The notes under the pieces: model-generated
Databases searched by the model: none
What the model saw: only the letters and a program-made list of their open reading frames with translations
Told to the model about the DNA's origin: nothing
Translations under genes and position numbers: made by a program
Shown: positions 1-6,400 of the stretch, piece after piece
How the letters are laid out: each line of letters begins with the position of its first letter
Position numbering within the stretch: the stretch's first letter is position 1
Source: Candidatus Huberarchaeum crystalense
GTDB taxonomy: Archaea > Huberarchaeota > Huberarchaeia > Huberarchaeales > Huberarchaeaceae
NCBI GenBank assembly: GCA_002789275.1
Contig: PFSX01000024.1
Location: forward strand, 1 to 6,688
Reading direction: 5' to 3'
DNA length: 6,688 nt

Positions 1-73
1 GTTGGTTTAGTGCTATTTCTTGTTCAACTTTATTTTCAGGAGAGTCTTGTTTGTTAGGAGTTTTTTCTACCAT
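1..73 (-). CDS. N-terminal fragment of an unknown charged protein, cut by the window edge
   Basis: An ATG at 73-71 on the minus strand opens a frame with no stop to the left edge. It gives 24 residues beginning MVEKTPNKQDSPENKVEQEI, rich in Lys, Glu, Gln and Asn, with no hydrophobic segment and hence no sign of a signal peptide or membrane anchor. The start is divergent from lysS with only 48 bp between the two ATGs. A TATA-like box centred near 96-97 lies about 24 bp upstream, which would fit a leaderless transcript. The fragment is too short to assign a family or function. The composition suggests a disordered or coiled-coil N-terminus. Being open for 24 codons is weak evidence alone; the promoter spacing and the start motif it shares with the gene at 3371 add support. 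Confidence 0.55.
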   Translation of the reverse strand, partial: MVEKTPNKQDSPENKVEQEIALNQ

Positions 74-75
74 AT

Positions 76-102
76 TATTTATATAATAATATTTATATAA
101 TA
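76..102. promoter_or_regulatory. Divergent TATA region between lysS and the left-edge gene
   Basis: The 13-bp sequence TATTTATATAATA occurs twice, at 76-88 and 90-102, with a 14-bp period. The right-hand TATA core (92-101) is centred about 25 bp before the lysS ATG and about 24 bp before the minus-strand ATG at 73. Archaeal TATA boxes usually centre about 26 bp before the transcription start, so both transcripts could be leaderless. No Shine-Dalgarno sequence is visible before either ATG. The left-hand copy is too close to the minus start to act as its TATA box in the usual way. The direct reading is the repeat and the spacing; promoter function is inferred. Confidence 0.55.
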
Positions 103-121
103 CATTTACAACAAAAATAAT

Positions 122-1840
122 ATGGCAAACAGTTTAGAAGAACCGCTTTTTTGGGCAGATAATTTAGCACGAAGAATAATTAATAAGCGACCTAACAAGT
201 TATTTTATACTATTGAAGCAGGTATTACACCAAGTGGAAATATGCATATTGGAACTTTGCGAGAAGTGATGATTTGCAGTTTTGTTGAGCGCGCGCTTCT
301 CGATCTTGGCAAAAGTGTGCGCTTTCTTTTTATATGGGATGATTATGATCGTTTAAGAAAATTACCCTCTGATCTTCTCAACAGAGAAGAAATGCAGAAA
401 TATCTTTACTTTCCTGTTAGCAAAGTTTTTGATCTGTGGGGGTGCCATTCTTCTTGGGCAGAGCATTTTGAAAAACCGTTTGAAGACCAGCTTAAAATTA
501 TAGGAATTAGTCCAAAGTATATATATCAATCTGTAGAATATACAAAGGGCACATATGCTGAAGAATGTTTGCGCGTACTTGGGAATAAACAAACAATTAC
601 TGAAATTTTAAACAAGATCAAAACAAATAAAACAGCTGCTGAGGATTTTTTGCCAATTCAAATTTATTGTGAAAAATGCAGCAAGGACACAACACAAATT
701 ATTGAAAATCAAGGAATAAATTATAAATATTCTTGTTCGTCTTGCGGTTTTGAGGGAGCAGTTAATATATTAAAGGATTTTCATTATAAATTAGGTTGGA
801 GAGTTGATTGGCCTATGAGGTGGAAATTTTATGATGTTGATTTTGAATCTAGTGGAAGTGATCATTCAGTAGCTGGCGGTTCGTTTGACACAGGAAAAGA
901 AATTATAAATCAAGTCTGGGCGCGCGAACCACCCCTTCACCAACATTATGGTTTTATTATTGGGCGAGAAGGAGGCAAGTTGTCAAAATCAGTTGGTGGA
1001 AACATAAGTCCTGGCGATTTGTTCGAAGTATTTTCTCCATCAATAGTGCGGTTTTTATTTGCAAGGGCGCGGCCTGAAACAGAGTATAGCATTGTCATTG
1101 ACGATGAGAGTTATTTAAAAACATTTGCTGATTTTTTCAAGCACGAAGACATATATTTTAATTCAAATAATATTCGGCAAGGAATAAGTGAAAAGAATAT
1201 AAAACAGTTTTGCCGTATTTATGAAATGAGTGTTGTTGGAACACCAAGTGTCATAAAACCAGTGCAACCTGACATTCGCAATCTTGTATTTTTGATGAAT
1301 TTTTTCCAAACACCTCAAAAAGCGCTTGCTTATCTTAAAAAAAACCACAAAATTAAATTAAGTGTAAATGACGAAGAATTGTACTTGCAATACATGACTT
1401 GCTGTCAAAATTGGCTAAAAAAATATGCTCCTTCAAAATATAAATATAAACTTAGGCAGGGGGTAGATCAAGAAATTAAAAAGCAAATATTACCTTTTGA
1501 AATTGAAATAATAAAGCAAATTATAAAACTACTAAATCAGCCAAAAGTAAGTGATGAGCTTATAAAAACAAAACTTGAACAAATTACAACAGCAGATGCG
1601 CTTGACAAAAAGGCATTTTATGCTAAGATTTATCAAATATTGTTCAGAAAAGACGAAGGTCCAAACTTTGCAGGTTTTTGCCAATACATAGGAAAAACGA
1701 AAATAGTTAAAATTTTAAAAGAATACATAAAAAAAGAATCAGAAACAGATAATAAGATTATAGAAGAACATAAAGACAATATAAAAAAAGAAAAAGCAAA
1801 AAGAAGAATCAACAAACCAGAAAAAGAAAAGAGTGCATAA
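122..1840 (+). CDS. lysS: Lysyl-tRNA synthetase, class I (archaeal type)
   Basis: This cytosolic enzyme charges tRNA-Lys with lysine using ATP. At 572 residues it is somewhat longer than the roughly 500-540 usual for class I LysRS. The Rossmann-fold signature is GITPSGNMHIGTLRE, where HIGT (residues 42-45) replaces the usual HIGN. A zinc-binding pair of CxxC motifs lies at C183/C186 and C205/C208. Next comes the family block WRVDWPMRW (227-234) with SGSDH and GGSFDTGKE (about 244-260). The second catalytic signature is KLSKS (286-290), where KMSSS-like forms are usual. The C-terminal anticodon-binding helical region ends near FRKDEGPNFAGF (508-519). A Lys/Glu-rich tail of about 36 residues (536-572) follows and looks disordered. 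The start is supported by a TATA box about 25 bp upstream, and the family's N-terminal WAD segment begins at residue 11. The gene lies 134 bp before its cognate tRNA gene on the same strand. Family assignment is firm. Confidence 0.96.
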   Translation: MANSLEEPLFWADNLARRIINKRPNKLFYTIEAGITPSGNMHIGTLREVMICSFVERALLDLGKSVRFLFIWDDYDRLRKLPSDLLNREEMQKYLYFPVSKVFDLWGCHSSWAEHFEKPFEDQLKIIGISPKYIYQSVEYTKGTYAEECLRVLGNKQTITEILNKIKTNKTAAEDFLPIQIYCEKCSKDTTQIIENQGINYKYSCSSCGFEGAVNILKDFHYKLGWRVDWPMRWKFYDVDFESSGSDHSVAGGSFDTGKEIINQVWAREPPLHQHYGFIIGREGGKLSKSVGGNISPGDLFEVFSPSIVRFLFARARPETEYSIVIDDESYLKTFADFFKHEDIYFNSNNIRQGISEKNIKQFCRIYEMSVVGTPSVIKPVQPDIRNLVFLMNFFQTPQKALAYLKKNHKIKLSVNDEELYLQYMTCCQNWLKKYAPSKYKYKLRQGVDQEIKKQILPFEIEIIKQIIKLLNQPKVSDELIKTKLEQITTADALDKKAFYAKIYQILFRKDEGPNFAGFCQYIGKTKIVKILKEYIKKESETDNKIIEEHKDNIKKEKAKRRINKPEKEKSA

Positions 1841-1885
1841 AAAGCGCGCAGCCTAAGTAAAAGAGCAAATTTTGCCAAAATAATT

Positions 1886-1916
1886 TATATATTATTATGT
1901 TATTTAATAATATATA
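1886..1916. repeat. Perfect 12-bp A/T inverted repeat
   Basis: The arm TATATATTATTA (1886-1897) and its exact reverse complement (1905-1916) flank a 7-nt loop. The element sits 46 bp after the lysS stop and ends 58 bp before tRNA-Lys. In RNA it would form an A-U-only hairpin. It could stabilise the lysS mRNA 3' end or mark a processing point between lysS and the tRNA. No clean U-tract follows it, so a classical intrinsic terminator is not supported. A/T-only inverted repeats also arise readily by chance in this base composition. Confidence 0.4.
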
Positions 1917-1918
1917 GA

Positions 1919-1928
1919 TATAAAAATA
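1919..1928 (+). promoter_or_regulatory. Possible TATA box for tRNA-Lys
   Basis: TATAAAAATA at 1919-1928 is the best TATA-like element between lysS and the tRNA. A start about 26 bp downstream would fall near 1948-1950 and give a leader of roughly 25 nt, to be removed by RNase P. A second candidate, ATATAA at 1955-1960, is too close to the mature 5' end. Co-transcription with lysS is an equally open alternative. Confidence 0.3.
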
Positions 1929-1974
1929 AAACAAACAAAAAAGATTAGTAATGCATATAACCACTTTGTTTGTT

Positions 1975-2048
1975 GGGCTCGTAGCTCAGCCTGGTAGAGC
2001 AGCAGACTTTTAATCTGTTGGTCGCGGGTCCAAATCCCGTCGAGCCCA
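1975..2048 (+). tRNA. tRNA-Lys, anticodon UUU
   Basis: A complete cloverleaf folds without an intron. The acceptor stem 1975-1981 pairs perfectly with 2041-2047. U8 and A9 follow, then a 4-bp D-stem (1984-1987/1997-2000) with G18 and G19 in its loop. The 5-bp anticodon stem (2002-2006/2014-2018) includes one G-U pair. Its loop is CUUUUAA, with anticodon UUU at 2009-2011. The variable loop is 5 nt. The T-stem is 2024-2028/2036-2040, and A73 (2048) is the discriminator. CCA is not encoded, as is common in archaea. The T-loop reads TCCAAAT: position 55 is C (2030) where U, later pseudouridine, is nearly universal. The reading of both AAA and AAG codons would depend on modification of U34. It lies downstream of lysS, whose product should charge it. 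Confidence 0.96.
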
Positions 2049-2063
2049 CTTAAAAACAAAAAA

Positions 2064-2379
2064 TCAAGAAAAACAAACAAAACTAATGTTATATTGCTTT
2101 TGTCGTTTTCTGGAAGAGTAAATTTGCATCTTCTCCTTTTTTTCATTTATATCTTGCTGAAGTTCATATAAAACTTTAAATTTTTTAATCCCTTTTTTAT
2201 ATCATACATTCTTTTCAGTAATAATTCCCCTTTCTTTTGGTTTATTTGTTGTTCTAATTTTAGCTTTTTTTTGTTCAACTTTTATATGTTAGACTTCCTT
2301 TAGATTGTAATTTTATTTCACCCGACAAATTTCTCCAATTTCTATTAAGTTCTGTTCGGTCTAGGCCTTTAATAAATAT
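2064..2379 (-). pseudogene. Probable decayed small gene in three successive frames
   Basis: No intact gene covers 2049-2474. Read on the minus strand, three open segments overlap in a chain. The first is 2379-2278 (IFIKGLDRTELNRNWRNLSG, continuing to KGSLTYKS-stop). The second is 2281-2150 (KLNKKKLKLEQQINQKKGEL, continuing to FSKI-stop). The third is 2201-2067 (YKKGIKKFKVLYELQQDINE, continuing to FVCFS-stop at 2064-2066). Restoring one A in the AAAA run near 2280-2283 and one A in the run near 2181-2186 joins them into a single Lys/Glu/Gln-rich, probably helical protein of about 107 residues. Both lesions shift in the same direction. No ATG heads the first segment, only ATA or ATT codons. A TATA-like element lies upstream at 2397-2407. 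The flanking genes keep many A-runs in frame, so random sequencing error is less likely. I recognise no family. Chance open frames in A-rich DNA are the main alternative. Confidence 0.4.
2131..2143 (+). terminator. Weak candidate T-tract terminator after tRNA-Lys
   Basis: A T-rich run (TTCTCC followed by seven T) begins 83 bp after the tRNA. Archaeal transcription often ends at such runs without a hairpin. Other T-runs lie further on at 2181-2186, 2193-2198 and 2265-2272. The T-richness may simply be the complement of the A-rich decayed reading frame on the other strand. Confidence 0.22.
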
Positions 2380-2474
2380 TTATCTTTATTTATAAATTTA
2401 TATAAAATATATATTGGTTTTCTTTCTCTTTTTTTACTTTTGGGTTTTTAATCTTTATTTTTTATTCTATTTTT

Positions 2475-3371
2475 TTAGCTTTCTTCTTTTTTTTCTTTTT
2501 CTGGTTGTTTTTTACCTTTAATTGTAATATTATCTGTGTTTCTGCTGATTTTATCAGTGATCACAGTCAGTTTTTTTACATTATCTACAAAAACAGGAAG
2601 TATTTTTTCAACAATATTGCTCATTGCAACTAGTTCTGCTGTTAATTTTTGGATGTGTTCATTCAAGGTTTTTGTTTGTTCTGTTAATTCAATGTCATTG
2701 CGTTCAATCGCAGAATTAATGTGCTTAGTTGTTACTTCTATTGCTTTGATTTTTGCTGAAGTTTCTTTTTGTGACTCATTAATTTCATCTGCAAAGGTCT
2801 CATATTGTTTAAGTTTTTCAGCTACAATAATCTCAACTATTCTTTCTAATTCTAACTTAATTTCTGCAATTATTTCGCCCTTTGCTTTTGCAATTCCATC
2901 AGCAATTTCCTGTGAGATGTTTGAGGTTGTAATGTTTTGACTGCTTTCTATTTTCATTTCTGAATCAAGATAGGGTGGGGGCAAATTTGTTTGAGGATGT
3001 GGCAATGAGGGAATGACATTTACAGGGATGTTTTTTGAAACAGGAACTTCGAAATTTTGTGAGCTAGAAACAGGAAGAGAATATGGACTTTGCTGGACTT
3101 TTTTTGATTCGACTGGCGTTGGCATTAAAGGTTGTGTTTGTGGAAAAGATGGAGGAGGTATATTTTGTAAATCAGGTAAGGTAGGAGGTAGGGGTTGTTG
3201 TAGAGGTTTATTTTGTTCTTCGATAATTCTCTTTAATTCTGCTTGAATTATTGCTTCCTGAATATCTGTCATTGAAATACCTTCATTAGAAAGGCCAGCT
3301 ATGATTTGCTTGTTAGTGTACCCATTTTGTTTTAATGCAAGTACTTTTTGTAACAAGGCACCTTTTTCCAT
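2475..3371 (-). CDS. Unknown coiled-coil protein with helical N-terminal domain and proline-rich linker
   Basis: The 298-residue product matches no family I can name. Residues 6-48 (KVLALKQNGYTNKQIIAGLS, then a second similar helix pair) look like a compact UBA-like or helix-turn-helix module, with Gly-Tyr and Gly-Ile at the turns. Residues 55-135 are rich in Pro, Gln and Ser and should be disordered. Residues 150-280 form long amphipathic helices with heptad-like hydrophobic spacing, predicted coiled coil. The end (286-298) is a Lys/Glu tail. There is no signal peptide, no membrane segment and no cysteine, so the protein is probably cytosolic and oligomeric. The ATG is the first possible start, because an in-frame TAA lies two codons upstream. 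A TATA-like motif sits only about 11 bp before the ATG, which is odd. The gene is divergent from ileS with 71 bp between starts. Coding status is strong from length and domain structure; any scaffold or adaptor role is inference. Confidence 0.85.
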   Translation of the reverse strand: MEKGALLQKVLALKQNGYTNKQIIAGLSNEGISMTDIQEAIIQAELKRIIEEQNKPLQQPLPPTLPDLQNIPPPSFPQTQPLMPTPVESKKVQQSPYSLPVSSSQNFEVPVSKNIPVNVIPSLPHPQTNLPPPYLDSEMKIESSQNITTSNISQEIADGIAKAKGEIIAEIKLELERIVEIIVAEKLKQYETFADEINESQKETSAKIKAIEVTTKHINSAIERNDIELTEQTKTLNEHIQKLTAELVAMSNIVEKILPVFVDNVKKLTVITDKISRNTDNITIKGKKQPEKEKKEES

Positions 3372-3375
3372 ATAT

Positions 3376-3387
3376 TATTTATATAAT
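3376..3387 (-). promoter_or_regulatory. TATA-like motif close to the start of the coiled-coil gene
   Basis: On the minus strand the motif reads ATTATATAAATA, centred about 11 bp before the ATG at 3371. The same motif, in near-identical position, precedes the left-edge minus-strand gene (76-87). A TATA box this close would put the transcription start about 15 nt inside the frame, near a TTG codon at 3356-3354. Either that TTG is used, or the motif is a regulatory site rather than the core TATA box. Confidence 0.35.
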
Positions 3388-3404
3388 GGTTAAGGGTTTG
3401 TATC

Positions 3405-3426
3405 GCAAATTTTTATAAATTTTTGC
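3405..3426 (+). promoter_or_regulatory. ileS TATA box inside a 22-bp dyad
   Basis: TTTATAAA (3412-3419) is centred 27-28 bp before the ileS ATG, the spacing expected for a leaderless archaeal transcript. It is flanked symmetrically by GCAAA (3405-3409) and TTTGC (3422-3426), so the whole 22 bp is a dyad centred at 3415.5, broken only by TT on each side of the core. The TATA role is well supported by position. A regulator binding the GCAAA/TTTGC half-sites and blocking TBP is a possible inference. Confidence 0.55.
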
Positions 3427-3442
3427 TTTGTAAAAATAGTTT

Positions 3443-6400
3443 ATGCCTTACAACCCGTTAAAAACAGAAAAAGAAATCCTTAACTTTTGGGAAAAAGAGC
3501 AAATCCCGCAGAAAATAACAGATTTTCAAGCGAACTTTGTGCGAACTGGTCGCAAGTTTTATGTTCTTGATGGACCCCCTTTTTTAACTGGGGTTCCGCA
3601 TTTAGGTCATACACTAACATCTACACTTAAAGATGTAATTTCAAAATTTAAACAAATGCAAGGTTATGCTGTTTGGTGGCAGCCAGGATTTGATACTCAC
3701 GGCCTTCCGATCGAGGTTAAAGTTGAAGAAAAATTAGCAATTCATTCTAAGCAAGAAATTCGAAAAAATGTTAGTGCATTTATAGCAGAATGCCAAGAAT
3801 ATACTAATCATGGACTTGAAGTTTGGTCACCATTATATAAAAAATTAGCTTGTTGGCGTGGATGGAAACAACCATATTTAACAAAATCTAATGAATTTAT
3901 TGAAAGTGCCTGGTGGACTTTTAAACAACTTTATAACAAAGATTTATTGCGATGGGGGGAAAAGCCAGTATGGTGGTGTCCTCGTTGCCAAACTGTTTTA
4001 ACAGGATATGAATCTACAGACGCATATCGCGACAAAACAGATCCTTCAATTTATATTAAATTTCCTATTGTCAATAAAAAAAATGAATTTTTGCTTGTTT
4101 GGACAACAACACCTTGGACATTAGCAGCAAATGTTGCTATAATTGCGCACCCAGATGAAATTTATATAAAAGCAAAATATGATGATGAGATTTTAATCTT
4201 AGCAAAAAAAAGAATAGAACCCATTGCTGAAGAATCTAAAAATACAAATTATGAAATCCTCGAAGAATTTATAGGAAAAAACCTTGATGGCTTGGAATAT
4301 TTGCCGATCATTGACTGCAATCAACAGCGCGAACTTTCTAAAAATCTCAAAACCCACAAAGTTTATCTTTCAATTCCTTTACTAAAGCAAAAAGCAGCAG
4401 GAAAAATTGCAGCAAAAAAAGAAATTGAACAAGAAATTGATTTTAGTCATGTGGTTGATATGGAAACAGGTTCTGGATTAGTACATTGCGCGCCAGGACA
4501 CGGAGATGTTGATGCTAAAATTGGAAAACACTATGGCTTGTTATCTGTTTCTCCTCTTGACGACGAATGCAAATTCACTGAAAAAGTTGAACAATGGCGG
4601 GGGGTTTTTGTAAAAGATGCTGACAAATCAATTATAGAACATCTTGATAAAAACAATAAACTTTTTTTCAGCACAACAATTACACACTCTTATCCTGTTT
4701 GCTGGCGATGTAAGACTCCTTTAATAACAAGATTAAGCAATCAACTTTTTCTTAATATATCTTCACTAAAACCAAAAATGAAAAAATTCGCAAAAGAAGA
4801 AGTATATTGGAGTCCAAAATTCGCAGAAACACAATTTTTGAATTGGATTGATGAAGCTGATAATGATTGGCCAATTTCGCGCGACAGAGTTTGGGGGATT
4901 CCAATTCCTTTATGGAAAGATGAAGATGGAAATGAAGAAGTAATTGGCTCAATTAAAGAATTAAAAGAGAAAAGTACAGAAAATTTGCCTGAAAATTTAG
5001 ATTTGCATTTAAATAGAATAAGTAGCATCAAAATAAAAAGCAAATCAGGAAAAGAAATGAAACACTGTGGATATACCTTGGATGTTTGGTTTGATTCAGG
5101 GTCAGCGGGCTGGGCTTCACTTCATTACCCATTTTCAAATATAAAAGAGCAAATTAACACTCCTGATTTTATTGCAGAAGGAGAAGATCAGATTCGCGGG
5201 TGGTTTTACAGCCAAATGGTGCTATCAACAGCAGTTTTTGATCAGCCAGCGTACAAAAAATGTTTGATGAGTGCATTTGTTTTAGATGAAAAAGGTGAAA
5301 AAATGTCTAAAAGTTTAGGAAATGGTGTTGATCCCCAAGATGTAATTCATAAATATGGGTCTGATTTGCTTAGATTGTATCTTTTATGGGATGCTCCGTG
5401 GGACAGATTAAAATTTAACACAAAAATTCTTAGCAAAGGAATAAAAAACATAATTATAATTGATAACATACTTAACTTTTACAAAACATATTGTGAAAAA
5501 AATACAGGTAAAATAAACAGCGATGATCTAAAAAAAGAAGACAAATATATTTTGTCCAAAATAAACAGCGATGATCTAAAAAAAGAAGACAAATATATTT
5601 TGTCCAAAATAAACAATTTAATTAAAAGCACAACACAAGACCTTGAAGATTTACAGCCCCATTTAGCAATCAAAAAAATTATTAATTTTGGCGTAAATGA
5701 TTTAAGCAGAAATTATATAAAAGCAATAAGAGAACGCATTAAAGAGAATAAAAAAGAAAAAAACAATATTTTATTAGTTTTATATTATGTTCTTGATCGC
5801 TATTTAAGATTGATGGCTCTTTTTGTACCTTTTTTTGCAGAATATTGCTGGAATCAGATCGGAAAAACAGAATCAATTCACTTACAAACATGGCCTATAT
5901 TTAACAACACTTTAATTAACAATCAAATTGAGCAGACCTATGAGTTATTTGAAGAAATTCAAGAGCGCGCAAACTTCTTGCGAAATGAAAACAAACTTTC
6001 ATTGCGTTGGCCAATTGAAAAGCTTACAATCGAATTTTCTAAGCAAGGAGACAAGCAAATGCGCGCGCTTGTTGAAGAAAATCGCGACAAAATAAAAAAA
6101 GACGGGAATACAATTAATATTGAAATAGTAGAAAAAGAAACTGAAAAAGATATAATGATAAATTACAAAACACTTGGAAATAAATACCGCGAATTGCTAA
6201 AAAAGATTGAAGAATATGTTAAAAGCAATCCTAAAATCATTGAAAAACTTCCAACAACAATTGAGATTGAAGGACAAGACATAACACTTGAGACAGATGA
6301 CATTATATTAAGATCTGTGCCTGTAAAAGATAAAACTCTTTCTATTAAAGATAATTTCAATCTGCGAATTTCAACAAAAGAAACAGATGAAGTCAAAGAG

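Noticed and set aside
362..592. Minus-strand open frames inside lysS (also 1163-1348 and 1633-1878)
   Set aside because: They are shadows of lysS with no recognisable domain or promoter.
1951..1960. ATATAA as tRNA-Lys TATA box for a leaderless tRNA
   Set aside because: It is only 15-20 bp from the mature 5' end, so the start would fall inside the tRNA.
1904..2146. Minus-strand 80-codon open frame across the tRNA
   Set aside because: Its middle is the antisense translation of tRNA-Lys (the LDGIWTRDQQ-type peptide commonly misannotated over tRNA genes).
2557..2564. GTGATCAC palindrome beside a CTGAT/ATCAG pair
   Set aside because: It lies inside the coding region of the coiled-coil gene and is short enough to be chance.
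2536..3246. Two plus-strand open frames (134 and 77 codons) opposite the coiled-coil gene
   Set aside because: They are complements of the minus-strand gene; the Gly/Cys-rich one is simply the reverse of the proline-rich linker, and neither shows family features.
4741..5043. Minus-strand open frames inside ileS (also 5479-5673 and 6163-6396)
   Set aside because: ileS is intact and well conserved on the other strand; the repeated peptide in 5479-5673 only reflects the 48-bp duplication.
5510..5615. Start of a CRISPR-like or minisatellite array
   Set aside because: There are only two full units, directly abutting without spacers and in frame in a conserved gene.
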